A DNA stretch of 64,000 nucleotides from Siderastrea siderea. Lineage: Eukaryota > Cnidaria > Anthozoa > Scleractinia > Rhizangiidae. The stretch covers positions 15,445,400-15,509,399 of the forward strand of contig OZ034971.1 of assembly GCA_964030785.1 (NCBI GenBank), read 5' to 3'. The notes under the pieces are model-generated. The model ran no database searches, was not told where the DNA came from, and saw only the letters and a program-made list of their open reading frames with translations. Made by a program: the position numbers and the translations under genes. Below, one piece after another: positions 1 to 10,975 of the stretch. Positions within the stretch are counted from its first letter, which is position 1. Every line of letters starts with the position of its first letter.

Positions 1-3000
1 ATGAAGGATAGTAAAAATACTACCCAAAGATCATGAGCATTTTTATAACTGTGCCAAGTGCTTCTAAATTTGACAAATGTTACCATACCTTTATGAAACT
101 AAGGATTAGTGTTTTGTAATTAAGTTATTATTTATTTATTTGTGCTAAACTTGTAGTTTTAAACTACATTTAAAGATAGTTTGTCAGATTTCCTATTGGA
201 GGAAGAGTGTTTCATGAGGATGGATATCCAAACACCGAAAATTGGGCTGAAAAACAAGGGGACTTCAAGTTGTTTGGATACCTAATGAAACACACTTTCA
301 AGTGTTTGATATAGCTTCTCGAACCACTAATAATTGATATCAAAAATGTGCAAAATTTTGTGCTAATTTAGGTCATCGTTTCATAAGATAACGACTTTGT
401 CATTTTGGCTTTCTCTTGGGTATAACCATATCACATGTTCCCTGTCACACATCCTAAGCGGCATTTTTCCTGAGCTTTCCTGAGCTTCATTTCCAGCAAC
501 TTTAGTTACACCACATTTCCAGGGGTACATTGCCATTTGATGGCGAAATCTTTTCTCCGAGAAAAGACTGAGCCCGCGATTTTCGGCATTTGGCCAGTGG
601 GCTACTCAGGGCCTCGATCACCTCGAGTGAAAGACCAAAAAGGGCTCCATTTCTAAAACTATTTAACGTGAGGACCAGTTTATTCTGTTGCTTCGAAAAG
701 CGGCTACTCTCAACTTGGAAGAAAAAGCACAGACCGTTAAAAAATATTTATCAGGACAAACTACGCGCTCGCTATTAAATTTGGGTGACATCTATTTTAA
801 GAATTGTTTGTGACGGGTCGCCGAGTACAGGTAAGGGCCAATATTATAAGTCGGCTGGACGAGTGGTCTCTGAAATATCGTGAGCATGGAAGGGATGGGG
901 AAACTGACTAGCTCTCAGCAAACACGACAACGACAACGATTTCGCCGTCGTGCTATTACTGAATCCGTGCGTAATCCGTTGTTTAGACCCGACGGATTGA
1001 TATGCTTATGGATTCAGATTTGTATTCTTATTCTTTTCAATTTTCCACTTTATCACCATTTCAGTCTTGATAATGATGTCAGCGATATCAAAACGCTGTC
1101 TCATCTTGCTTTAATTTTTGTATTTATGGCAAAATGCTTGACCAAATGAGCAGTAGTTTGTCTTGAAACCAAGAATTATGAACGCCAGAATCGTATAATA
1201 ATACTTCAGTTTCAAGTCAGAATTTGTGGGTTTCTCAGTCGGTTCTTCAATGTGAATTCCTTCTGAGCTTGAATAATAAAGAATTACAGATGTGTTTGTC
1301 TTGGAAGGCGTTTCTCAGTGGGTCATAAACGAAGTCAGTAATGCTAACAAACAGTTGAGAATTATTGACGAGAAGAATCAATACAACACGCGGACCGCTG
1401 AGGAAACAGCAAATTTAGCTCTTGTTTTTGGTTCAAATAAAAAAACGCGTTGTTTCAGCAGTTTTTTTCTAGTAGAAAATTAACCTGAATCAGAATAGTG
1501 GTCATTGGGAATAACACAGACTTAATAGGGCTTTTAAAGCTTTGAAAATGGAGAATTGCTTTGTTCTCCGCCCGGCAAGTGCAAGAAGACTTTCATGCAC
1601 TCAGCTGTTTTCCGCTCCGTGAGTCAACTTTTTCTTCAGATTTTGCATGAATGTGAATAAGGACGGGGAAAATATTTAACCAGTGCAGGATACTCTCTTA
1701 TCTTTCGTGAAGAATACTCGCTTCAGCACAGTAATCAGCGAGGTGTAAATACGGTTCGATGCACTTTTAATATAAGCTTAAGCTTCATTATAACTTTTCT
1801 CGCGCCTTCGTGGAAAGCTGTCTTGACTCATGTCAAAACCACGGGTGAACCGCGTTTCACCCGAGCTTAACTGCCTTTCCTAAGATCAGGTAACCCTCTT
1901 TTCTATCGGATCTTTTAACGTGCTCTGAACAACGCTATATTTCAGCCTTGGAAAGCCGTAAAAACAAAATATAATTTGGCAATTCAGTGTTGCGCCCCGG
2001 CGAGATTAATGAAGAATAATCTAAATATGTGACCAATTAAGCTTCAACAGACTATCTTTAACCATTATTCAACAGTAACGCATAAATTTCAGAACTTCCA
2101 ACAGCCAAACTTCTCACCGATACTGCCAAAGCATGTCTGGAAGTAAGTTTATGGCCTGCAGATTCCTCCGTGCTAGGGACGCCATGTTTAAAACTTGAAA
2201 ACATCCCGTTTCATTTTTCTGCGCGAGTTCGTAGTTCTCTCTGATTGGACAATATAAATCGGAGCTTCTTCGGACCCCTTCGGGCTTCTTCGGGCATAGA
2301 TACGAAAACTGACCAAAACAAGTGCTTGTTCCCCCGACTGATTCATTCTTTCATCCAGAGTGTATTGTACAAAAAAATCCATACCCCCCTGTTTCATAAC
2401 AAAATGTCATTTTTGGCTTTTTCTTAGATGTAACGTAACCATACCACATCTCCTCTGCCACACCTCCTAAGTGGCATTTTTTCGTTATAAAGTTTTAGTA
2501 AATCGAACAAAACATCAGTTCATTTTAATATCAGAGACATCATTTTCTGCTTGCCGGTCAAAAACACCATATGAAGTCAGGGGCCACCAACGGTTCGTTT
2601 GGGCGGAATATCTGTTCGGCAGGCCTAAATTACCTAAGATGTTCGGATTTTTTTTTGCAGCGAAAACTAGAGAGTTCTTTGGTGAAACATCACCTTAGAC
2701 TTTGGTAACAAGGGAATTGATTAATTGTTATTTTTTTAAAATGTGTAGTTTAGAGTGTAAAATAAGGTCAGCTAGCATTTTTGGACATCCATTGGCAGCT
2801 CGCAAATTCGTCGGATAGGATTCTGTTTCTTAAAATTTTCTGCGGCCTAAAGTTTCAGCTAAAAATGCCGAACAGATCAAACTGTATTAGCTTCCACAAA
2901 TATTCCTTTCAAAAGCGCTGAAACAATCTAAGAAAGCAGAAAATGACGTTTCAAGTATTTTCCTTTAATTTTCTCTTTGGGTGCCCCTGATGAAGTTGTG

Positions 3001-3094
3001 TACGCTCAGGGCTGATGACTGGGAAAGGAAAGAACAAAGAAAGTAGTACATGTGTGTGAATGTTGATTAACAGGGTAGACTTTTTCTGTTTCAG
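1..3094. other. Upstream region / introns of the acyl-CoA dehydrogenase gene
   Basis: No convincing coding exon was recognised here apart from one weak candidate at 2093-2146. Short open frames in this stretch have no family resemblance that I can see. A block of about 100 bp near 378-475 recurs in the same orientation near 2392-2485. Since the next exon is the 3' end of an acyl-CoA dehydrogenase, this stretch is probably intronic; that is inference. Confidence 0.5.
2093..2146 (+). CDS. Possible internal exon of the acyl-CoA dehydrogenase gene (weak)
   Basis: A good acceptor (tttcag) is followed by a short frame reading LPTAKLLTDTAKACLE and then gtaagt. The helical, Ala/Lys-rich character fits the segment that precedes the C-terminal helices of acyl-CoA dehydrogenases. 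The obvious donor after position 2142 leaves phase 0, while the next exon at 3095 needs one base carried over. A donor four bases later (after 2146, gtttat) would restore the phase, so the exon end is uncertain. It could also be a chance frame. Confidence 0.3.
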   Translation, partial: NFQQPNFSPILPKHVWK

Positions 3095-3348
3095 ATCTGT
3101 ACTTAAAAGGAAAAGATGTTAACAAACTTGCATCAATGCTCAAACTTAAAGCTGGGCGATTAGCAAGGGAAGTACCAGATGCTTGTCTACAGTTCTGGGG
3201 AGGAATGGGTTTTACTTCAGATGTGGAAGTAAGCCGCCTCTACAGAGACAATCGCCTTCTCTCTATAGGCGGAGGAGCAGATGAAGTCATGCTGTCAATC
3301 ATTTGCAAATACATGGGAACATTCCCCAAAGACCAAACATTCTTGTGA
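3095..3348 (+). CDS. Acyl-CoA dehydrogenase, last coding exon (C-terminal domain), partial gene
   Basis: The exon begins after a tttcag acceptor with two bases completing a codon, then encodes 83 residues and a TGA stop. It reads LYLKGKDVNKLASMLKLKAG, then WGGMGFTSDVEVSRLYRDNR and IGGGADEVMLSI. This is the C-terminal helical domain of acyl-CoA dehydrogenases: the WGGMG(Y/F) motif and the Y-R-D-x-R..IGGGADE stretch contact FAD across the tetramer. These mitochondrial flavoenzymes carry out the first dehydrogenation step of fatty-acid or branched-chain acyl-CoA oxidation. The wording is closest to the long-chain/'family member 6-like' group, but one exon cannot fix substrate specificity. Upstream exons with the N-terminal and beta-barrel domains lie outside the window or are unrecognised. 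Confidence 0.88.
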
Positions 3349-3950
3349 AGTAAAGGAAAGTACTGGTAACGGTTCTTCTGACCAGCTGCATCTCCTAGAG
3401 ATCTCCAAGTAGTTGTACAATTTGGTACCTGTTAGTCAGTTAGGTAATTTACTGGTAAAGTATCGCTTTCAAAGTTAAAGGTCATAATTATTTGAATCAA
3501 TGGAAACCTAGAATTGTCCAATATTCAAAGGCCATTGCACGAACAACTTTGTCTATACGAACAGTAAAACTTGGGCTACAGATGGCCAGGATGGAAATGA
3601 AAAGGTCAGCCTGGTCATTGTTTTATGATATATGGTTTCTTCTCCCTTCACTTGATACGTGTATCTGAGAAAGGTACTTGATCATAGTTCTAATTAAGTT
3701 TTGTCCAAAAAATGGCAAAATGCCTGTGATGTTACCCCTTCAATGTCATTGGTACAGACGACTGAAACTGCTTGTTCGCAGCCAGGTTTATGACCAAAAA
3801 AACAGATTTTGAAAATAGGATGTCAGTTGCAGCAAAGAACAGTAGTTCTTAGCATGGTATCTGTAAACTCATACAACTTTGATACATATAGTTGCTTGTG
3901 TTAAACGGTTTAAACAATAATAAAGGATTAACAGAAAGCAAGAACGGAAT
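3349..3950. other. Downstream flank of the acyl-CoA dehydrogenase gene
   Basis: Presumed 3' UTR and intergenic sequence. I see no further coding frame. A possible polyadenylation signal (aataaa) lies only later, around 4132-4139, beyond the microsatellite. Confidence 0.4.
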
Positions 3951-3952
3951 TG

Positions 3953-4022
3953 ATACAATACAATACAATACAATACAATACAATACAATACAATACAATA
4001 CAATACAATACAATACAATACA
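3953..4022. repeat. Pentanucleotide microsatellite (AATAC)n
   Basis: About 14 uninterrupted copies of a 5-base unit (ATACA/CAATA phase). The open frame that crosses it on the minus strand is only a by-product of the repeat. Confidence 0.95.
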
Positions 4023-4433
4023 AGTTTGTTGTGTCATACGGTAAGCTGTCGCAGTCCAGAGACTGCAACTGCTCACCAGCTAGTTTGCAGGTATTAACAT
4101 TTATTTACATATTATTATAAGCTATGTGAGAATAAAATAAAGTGTAATAATTTGGTCAGAGTAATTTACAGCCTATTTGAGCCCCAATGCCAGAATTTTT
4201 GTGACGTCGTAAGTCTTTTTCCATTGTTAAAAAAGCAAACACGTATAACTTTTAGGAAATTGGCAGAACTTGACCTGTTTGATCTTTCTTTCATTCAGAA
4301 CTATTGTTAAGAACGTTTCAGACTCAAATCGCCAAAAAGTAAGAACATTCGGTTCCGGTTCAGCCTCGGCTAAAAAAATTGACGTTCTTGTAAAACAAAA
4401 AACAAGAGTAGAAAGATGGAATATTCAGTTTGT

Positions 4434-4545
4434 CACGAGCGCGGGACAAAGGAAAAATCTGAGTCCCGGACGGGAATCGAACCCATGACCTCCCGTACAC
4501 CTGTCGGGCGCTCTAACCACTGAGCTACTGGGAGACTCGTGGCGA
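4434..4545 (-). repeat. tRNA-like SINE copy, minus orientation
   Basis: The reverse complement carries an A-box-like stretch TAGCTCAGTGGTTAGAGCG and a B-box GGTTCGATTCC spaced as in a tRNA, followed by a tail running towards TTTGTCCCGCGCTCGTGAC. The anticodon loop lacks the invariant T33 and the stems pair imperfectly, so this is a tRNA-derived repeat and not a working tRNA gene. The same unit recurs at 4655-4925 and 48365-48570. Confidence 0.75.
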
Positions 4546-4557
4546 GCGAGGTCATCC

Positions 4558-4650
4558 CGCCGGGGACTCAGATTTTTTCTTTGTCCCGCGCTCGTGACAA
4601 ACTGAATATTCCATCTTTCTATTTCTTTCCCAGCTTAAAATTTACCATCT
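4558..4650 (+). repeat. SINE tail fragment
   Basis: Starting at GGGGACTCAG, this repeats only the 3' tail of the tRNA-like SINE (TTTGTCCCGCGCTCGTGAC and the ATATTCCATCTTTCT end). Together with the minus-strand copy it forms an inverted pair. Confidence 0.65.
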
Positions 4651-4654
4651 TTCT

Positions 4655-4925
4655 TTCTTTATTATCACACACGGTGCTTTCGACATTGCTGATCCTAGCA
4701 TTATGCAGGACGCGTGTCACAACGAACTCAGTTAATATGACCTCGTTCGCCACAAGTCTCCCAGTAGCTCAGTGGTTAGAGCGCCCGACCGGTGTACGGG
4801 AGGTCATGGCTTCGATTCCCGTCGAGAACTCAGATTTTTTCTTTGTCCCACGCTCGTGACAAACTGAATATTCAATCTTTCTATTACTTTCCGAGCTTAA
4901 CATTTACCATCTTTCTTTCTTTATT
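4655..4925 (+). repeat. tRNA-like SINE copy, plus orientation
   Basis: About 100 bp of a 5' body (a CTTTCGACATTGCTGATCCT-type segment) precede a tRNA-like part with A-box TAGCTCAGTGGTTAGAGCG and a degenerate B-box near 4810. The tail TTTGTCCCACGCTCGTGAC follows. Body, tRNA-like part and tail all recur in the copy at 48365-48570, which defines the unit. In this family the tRNA-like part lies in the 3' half, not at the 5' end. Confidence 0.75.
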
Positions 4926-5189
4926 ATCAAAAAACAAGAGTGTAGTAGCTGTGGGTGGGCTGGGAAGTGAGCATTTTTGTTTTATCTGCTCTGAAAGAGG
5001 TGTTTATTCCAAGGAGGCCTTTATTTAAAAGGTAGGTTTGGGAAAAATCGTTTCGAAAAGTAACCCCGGAAGGTGGCGATTATTTGAGGGACTGCTATTA
5101 TTCGGAAAAATGTGGCTCGTTAATACTTAATGAGTTTGTAAAAGGATTCCATATGTAACGTGTCCCATAACGACTGTATAAATGACATA

Positions 5190-5380
5190 TGTCTCGAATT
5201 TTGTCACTCTCCTTTAATTTCCAATCTAAAAACACAGATTCCAGCAACTAACGGGTTTCAAAACCGTTCTTTCACACATGTTTGTACAAACAACAGCGAA
5301 GCGAAAAAGTCATCAAGTTCAAAATTCATCAATGTTCACGTTCCAAAAATGTCACACTACAAACAAAATAATCCGTGACA
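5190..5380 (-). repeat. 3' LTR of the BEL/Pao element
   Basis: 191 bp, TGTCTCGAAT...CCGTGACA as written on the plus strand. It matches 10745-10970 apart from a few substitutions, and it lacks about 35 bp present in the other LTR, which carries an additional cacgtgatccgtccacgtg-type segment. Confidence 0.95.
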
Positions 5381-5392
5381 CACTCCCCCCTT
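5381..5392 (-). promoter_or_regulatory. Polypurine tract of the BEL/Pao element
   Basis: On the minus strand the 12 bases AAGGGGGGAGTG sit directly against the 3' LTR. This is the position and composition of the plus-strand primer for LTR-element reverse transcription. Confidence 0.85.
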
Positions 5393-5403
5393 GACCAGTT
5401 AAG

Positions 5404-6949
5404 TCACTGATCAACTAGTCTCCGAATATAGTCCGCATTGATAGCAGCCGCCCGTCTGGGCCTCCTGGCTTCATCCTGTAATTGCTCGTCATGGGTCACG
5501 ATCTTCAGAGGAAACAGCTTTTGCACTGGTCTCTTGACAGTCATAGGTCTTCCGCTCTTGGTAATAACCTTGATTACTGCCGCTCTCACGCAATTGTCGG
5601 CTCCGGGAATCAACTGCTCCACTCTTCCAAGTCTCCACTGACTTCGGGGAAGGTTGTCTTCAAACACAGTAACTACATCTCCGACTGATATGGACATCCT
5701 CCTTTCAGGTCTGGAGCGCTGGCGATGAAGGTTCCTTAATTCTGTCACGTACTCTCGACTCCATCATTTCCAGAAGTGCTGTAGTAGCAACCCAAGTACC
5801 TCCTTCTTGGGAGATCTTCAGATGATACTGCTTGGTCAATGGAATCCTGACTGCTTGCTCCTACGTCAGGTAAGGACAGGATTCTTCTTCCATATATCAA
5901 GTGGCTTGGCGTCAAAGGCTTTTTGACAGTATGCAGCTCGTCATAATTAAGCCTTGCATTCCTTAAGGTCTTTCGCAAGCACCTCTTCACACTCTGGATC
6001 ATTCTTTCGAAAAAGCCACCCACCAGGGTGTTCTGTCCACATTAAATCGCCACGCAATCCTTCTACCAGCAAGGAATCTCTTAACACTGGGATACGAAAA
6101 CACCTTGCGCAAAACCTTTGCTGCAGACTTGAATGTTTTCGCAATGAAACAATGATTTCTGGTGTGCCCCGTCTAGCTGTGAGTCTTCGCGGACAACGGA
6201 TAAACGTGTTAGCTGACATATCTGTAGCAAGTTCCAAATGAATGGCTCTGGTTGAGCAGCACGTAAACAGGAGGACATACACTTTCTGCAACTCCGACTG
6301 ATTCGATTCCTTAGTGTACAGCGGTCCTGCATAATCCACTCCAACATAAGTAAATGCAGGTTTCTGACTCAATCTAAATTCTGGAAGATCACCTTGTGGG
6401 GGTACTCTATAGCCACGCCCTTCATATCTGCGACACACCGTGCAGCTAGCAAGTATCTTCTTCACAAATTGCCTTCCTCTCATGATCCAATAACGTGTTC
6501 TCAGCTGGGCCAGGGTAACTTCTACCTTGTTGTGGTGCACTCTCTCATGGGCTTGCCTCACCAGCAAGGTTGAAATATGGTGGTCTCTTGCTAGTAATGC
6601 TGGAAATTTAGTCTCGAGTGGTAAATCAGCATTGGCGATTCGCCCCGTACACCTCAACACCCCATTGTCATCTTCGTAAACACCAAACTCGCGTTGCAAT
6701 TGACTGTAATTCCCTTGTGACTTCATATTCTTCTGAACACTTCTCAACCATTGTGTTTCGGCATTCGCAACTTCGTCTACTGTTAAGTCACCTTCACAGA
6801 CAGTTTCCTCCTTTAACATCTTTGTCTTAATCTTCAGATTTCTCACAAAACGCAACACCAAGGCTGTAATGCGGAACAACTTGTCGCAGCAGCTGAAATC
6901 TGTAATAGGGATACAAGCTTCGAGGTCAGGTCTACCAGTCGACGCAAGG
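5404..6949 (-). pseudogene. BEL/Pao integrase and C-terminal region, broken
   Basis: The minus strand encodes a zinc-binding head (HERVHHNK..CTVC, about 6420-6550), the first catalytic Asp of the integrase core (VGVDYAGPL, near 6330) and the region of the catalytic Glu (GGFFERMIQ, about 5990-6020). A C-terminal domain follows (SVGDVVTVFEDN..WRLGRVEQLIPG, 5404-5700). The frame changes in the region of the second Asp (about 6150), again before the Glu segment, and near 5748. The enzyme would have joined element cDNA to host DNA. The breaks make it non-functional. Confidence 0.88.
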
Positions 6950-8580
6950 AGTACTGTTTCCTCAGTGGTCTCCAATGCTTGCACCTTCTTCAACTCTGTG
7001 TGACACTCTTCAGTAATAGATTCAAGGCATTCCTCAGACTTCGGCCAATTTGTCTTTGGTTCTGACAGCCACCATGGTCCTCTCCACCATAACTGGTTAC
7101 TCTTCAACTTGGAGGCGACTTCTCCACGGGATCCGATGTCTGCTGGGTTCTCAAGTCCTGGGCAATGGTTCCACATTGATTCTTCAGTTAAGGACCGAAT
7201 TTCATTTACACGATGCTGGACAAACTGCTTCCATTCCTTGGACCCCTTTATCCAGAAGATTGCAGTCTTGCTGTCCAGCCACAAGTGCGTCTCGTTAATT
7301 TGAATCCTTGGCTCCACTGTTTCTTTCACTGAAGACACTAGTCTTGCTAGGATCACTCCGGACAGCAACTCAAGTCTAGGGATAGATTGCTTTGATAGAG
7401 GTGCCACTCTGGTTTTCGATGAGAGCAAAACCGGGTGACATCCACTGCTTGCTTCAAAAACCAAGTACACCACCGCACAGTAAGCCTTCTCTGAAGCGTC
7501 CCCGAAACCATGAATAGTACAGGAGACAACCTCTTCCTCCAAGCCAACATAAACACACCGCGGCACTAATACTCGCTGCACCTCTTGCAGGTCCTGAAGC
7601 CACCTCATCCAATCTCTCCGGGCTGCCTCTGGGAGTGGCGCATCCCAGTCAAACTTCTCCTGGCAAAGCATTTGAAACAAAACCTTCATCTGTACCAGAA
7701 CTGGACTAAGTACTCCGAGGGGATCAAAGAAGCCTGAAGTGATCTTCAACAAATTTCTCCTGGTTGGCTCCAAACCCTCTGCGAGCTTCAGCAGCGCTTC
7801 AAATTTAAAAATGAACTCATCGGAAACACAGTCCCAATTAAGTCCCAAAACTTTATGTTCATTCTTCATGTCGAGTTTCTCCAAGTGTCCCATGGTGGTT
7901 TTCGCATAAGACTCTGTGTCTTCCATTACAGAGCAATTCTCGTCAAGTCTGGTCTGATCTTCGCAAATCAATTCAAGCAGCTGAGGTGAATTAGAGATCC
8001 ACTTTCTCAAGTTAAATACACCTTCTGATAGACACTTCTTTGATTTCTGCTAGAGCGACAGACATTTCTCAAGATTTTTCTCTCCCTATACTAGGTCATC
8101 CACATAGAATGAGTTCAACAAGTTCTCAACAAACTCTGGATCTGTCTGGTACTGACTGATGTGGTGCTTCAGCGCAGCATTTAGAAGGAAAGGGCTGGCA
8201 TTGACACCGAACACAACACGGCAAAACCTGTACAGCACCAATCCCGGATCATCTCGTTCTAAACTGTCAACCCAAAGAAATCAAAGGACGTCAAGATCTT
8301 GATCACTAACTCTGATGTTGAGAAAGGCTTTCTCAATGTCCGCTACTAGTGCAATCCTTTTCTCCCTGAACCACAGGAGTATCTTGAAAATCGTAGGGGT
8401 TAAGGCTGGCCCTGAATAAAGACAGTCATTTAGACTTGGGCTATCAATGGTGGCCTTTGACGAGGCATCAAACACAAAACGCAGCTTGGTTGTCAGGGCG
8501 TCCCTACGCACCACCCCATGGTGAGGTAAATAATGCACCTTTCCAACATCTGGACATTTTCGTATGGTCCACTTTCTCAA
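6950..8580 (-). pseudogene. BEL/Pao reverse transcriptase, A17 region and RNase H, broken
   Basis: Reading on the minus strand: the RT fingers/palm (LRFVFDASS, SLNDCLYSGP, ADIEKAFL; 8281-8580) and the palm motif YVDD near 8095-8106. Next come the Pao-specific region (FFDPLGVLSPV, about 7730) and an RNase H-like segment (FGDASEKAYCAVVYL near 7490; LWLDSKTAIFWIKGS near 7270). A TGA stop at 8279-8281, a TAG just after YVDD (about 8090) and another TAG near 8050 lie in the same frame. The frame also shifts near 8560 relative to the protease. The TGA is a CGA-to-TGA type change, consistent with CpG decay. Confidence 0.9.
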
Positions 8581-9673
8581 TTATCCCACTCTGCAACTGA
8601 TCCTGAATAATGGAATCGTCTTCTCTTAAGATGTCTGGTTCTCTCCTAAGGCGTTTCAATTGTGCGCTCAATCGCGCTACACTGTTCTCAAAGTTATCGG
8701 GAAGCAACTTGTGGTGCTCCTTCCAGGGTAAGTGTACTGAATACTTGCCGTCTTCAAAACTTAAATTCTTCTCGAAAGCTCCATGGACTGTATCTCGATC
8801 TCGGATGCCAACAGAATCCAAGTCCCATGGTCGCTGCAGATCCATCCGCAGGGTATCTTCGGTTTCTCTCGAATCTATTTTCAATACATGAGTCGATGAA
8901 AACTGTATGCTTGACAGCCTCTCCTGGGGAAGGTTTTCAACCGGGCCGGACAACATCCATCCCACTTGCGTTGAGACAGCAACAGGACCACCTTGACCTG
9001 ACTCCTCCCCCCGTATTGTCGTGCTATCGAAGACATTCCAGATGTAGTCTGAACCAATCAACAAATCAATCTGCATTGGACCACCATCAGAGCAAGTGTC
9101 CGCGAAATCAATGTCCCGCAAGCGTGGATAGGTCTCCTTTACCCAGCGAAGGTCTTGGCCTTGTAAGTCACTACAAATACGAGGAACTGAGAAAGCATTC
9201 AAAGTCATTTCAAAGCCTGTCTCTGGCTTAGTTAAGGCTAGTTCAATGAGGTTAACTGCTTGTAACTGCTGGTCCTGGTTACCAAATGTTGCAATGCTCA
9301 GGGTCTCTGTCTTGATAGTCTCAAGTTTCAATGAATCCATAACTCCCTGGGAAACGTACGACCTCTGAGCCCCAGTGTCAAAAATAACACGAACCTTTAA
9401 ACTGTGGGCGGATCCCATTCCTGGCCTTGATACAACGACTTGTGCAGTTTGAAGAAACACATGCATTCCTGAGCTGACATGCATTGCAGGTGTGGACATT
9501 TCATGCAAATTACATGAGGCCTCCATTGTAGAATTGCCACTGACAGGTGGTTTTCCACCATCACAAACAGCCAAGTGATGACGGCCCTGGCATCCAAAAC
9601 ACTGAATTTTTGAGTCACAATTGCGGGCCATGTGTCCTCCGCGGCGCAAGCAAATGAAACATCTCCCTTGTTT
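8581..9673 (-). pseudogene. BEL/Pao zinc knuckle and aspartic protease region
   Basis: A long minus-strand frame starts with a zinc knuckle (RRGGHMARNC) and a second Cys/His cluster (CFGCQGRHHLAVC). It continues with a retropepsin-like domain: IFDTGAQRSYVS holds the catalytic DTG, and LIGSDYIW is the second protease landmark of the BEL/Pao peptidase (DUF1758 type). It is separated from the gag frame only by one in-frame TAG at 9674-9676. Confidence 0.88.
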
Positions 9674-10744
9674 CTACAGAATATCCTTCCTTTGGTCAAC
9701 ATTTGTCACAACACGGCAATCAGACGCACGGTGGGCTCCCTTGCAAAACAAACAGTTAAACTCCCCTCGGTTTCCGCTCAATAATGCACTCCCAGTTGGG
9801 TACGGTTTCTTAACAGGCGGCCTTTCAGTAGATGGGCGAATGTTACAGCGCTCACGGGCTTCCACTTCGGATTTTACGGCCTGAAGTACAGAGTCGAGCT
9901 TCCAGTCATCCTTGTGTTCCCGACTTACTATCAATCGTAACTCATCCGGTAATTTTTCCATGAAAATCGGTATCAGTAAGGCACCATATTGATCCGATTC
10001 GATCCCAAGGGCCTGCAGGCCCCTCACTTGGATTTCCACCTTATCAAGTACAGCTCGCATAACCTTGATGTCTGACAATGCCGTCACCGGTTTCAACTTC
10101 AAAAGAGCTTCCATGTGAGAACTGATGATGAGCTGTTTGTTTCCAAATCTCTCCTTGAGGATATCAACAGCATTCGCGTAATTAGGCTCTGTCAATGCCA
10201 GTCCTGTTATAGCCGACAAGGCTGCACCCCCAAGCAAGCTCTTCAAGTAATTGAATTTGTCGACATTCTTGAGCGCCTTGTTTGTGTGCACGGCTGGACT
10301 GAACGAGTCCCAAAAGGACTGCCATTCTTTCAGATCGCCAGTAAGCTTCTTCATTTGCAATTTCGGTGACTTCGCGTTAGCAGGGTGAGTTGAAACACCT
10401 GGATTACTCTGGAGCGGAAAGTTAGATTCGTTGTAATTTTACCAGAGCGGCGTGAATTTGGGCGCGAAATTCCTCCGATTCTACTACTTCAGTTACGATG
10501 TTCGGCTCCTCTACTGCCGCCAGAATTGACTCATCCAGTGATTTTAAGGTCGCTAATTTATCGTTGAGCGTAATGATAATCCGTGTAACCTTGTCCTTTG
10601 CGACAACTGAACCATCAAATTCGCTTAAAGCTTCGTCCACGTCTGAAAGCACTTTCTTGGCGTGTTCTCTGTGTGGTTTGCGAATCTTCTTATTTTTAGT
10701 CAATTTTCCTGGTATGTCGATTGCATCCGGCTCGAAGGACCACT
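9674..10744 (-). pseudogene. BEL/Pao gag-like region
   Basis: The minus strand shows a capsid-type segment with WQSFWDSFSPAVH, KFNYLKSLLGGAA and the LKERFGNKQLII stretch, as in DUF1759 gag proteins of BEL/Pao elements. A CX2CX3-4HX4C knuckle (CLFCKGAHRASDC, about 9710-9750) follows. An N-terminal part (10422-10744) is in a different frame, so a frameshift lies between about 10361 and 10421. Confidence 0.85.
10726..10742 (-). promoter_or_regulatory. Primer-binding site matching tRNA-Tyr 3' end
   Basis: On the plus strand TCCGGCTCGAAGGACCA equals the 3' end of a typical animal tRNA-Tyr including CCA. On the minus (coding) strand it is the complement, two bases inside the 5' LTR. This is the usual place for the tRNA that primes minus-strand cDNA synthesis. 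The tRNA identity is from general knowledge of tRNA-Tyr acceptor and T-arm sequence. Confidence 0.85.
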
Positions 10745-10970
10745 TGTCTCGAATTTTCACTCTACTTTAATTTCCAATCTAAAAACACGGATTCCAGCAA
10801 CTAACGGGTCTCAAAACCGTTCTCTAACACATGTTTGTACAAACAACAGCGAAGCGAAAAAGTCATCAAGTTCAAAATTCATCAATGTTCACGTGATCAC
10901 GTGATCCGTCCACGTGTTAAAAATGTCACGTTCCAAAAATGTCACACTTCAAACAAAATAATCCGTGACA
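10745..10970 (-). repeat. 5' LTR of the BEL/Pao element
   Basis: 226 bp, paired with 5190-5380, with the same TG..CA ends. It contains an additional segment rich in cacgtg/gatcacgtgatc palindromes near 10890-10925 that the other LTR lacks. Confidence 0.95.
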
Positions 10971-10975
10971 ACATA

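Larger units (their letters stand above)
5185..10975 (-). mobile_element. Full-length BEL/Pao LTR retrotransposon, inactivated
   Basis: Two direct LTRs (5190-5380 and 10745-10970) begin TG and end CA. They are flanked by the 5-bp target duplication ACATA (5185-5189 and 10971-10975), the size usual for BEL/Pao. Reading on the minus strand, the interior has a primer-binding site, a gag with zinc knuckles, an aspartic protease, RT with YVDD, RNase H, a Pao-type A17 region, integrase and a C-terminal integrase tail, in BEL/Pao order. At least four in-frame stops and several frameshifts interrupt it, so it cannot make its proteins. The LTRs differ by roughly half a dozen substitutions and two indels, so the insertion is old but not ancient. 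Confidence 0.95.

Noticed and set aside
3849..4076. Minus-strand frame with Cys-Ile-Val-Leu-Tyr repeats
   Set aside because: It is only the pentanucleotide microsatellite read as codons.
4757..4831. A functional tRNA gene
   Set aside because: It belongs to a repeated unit with a shared tail and lacks T33, so it is a SINE-type repeat.
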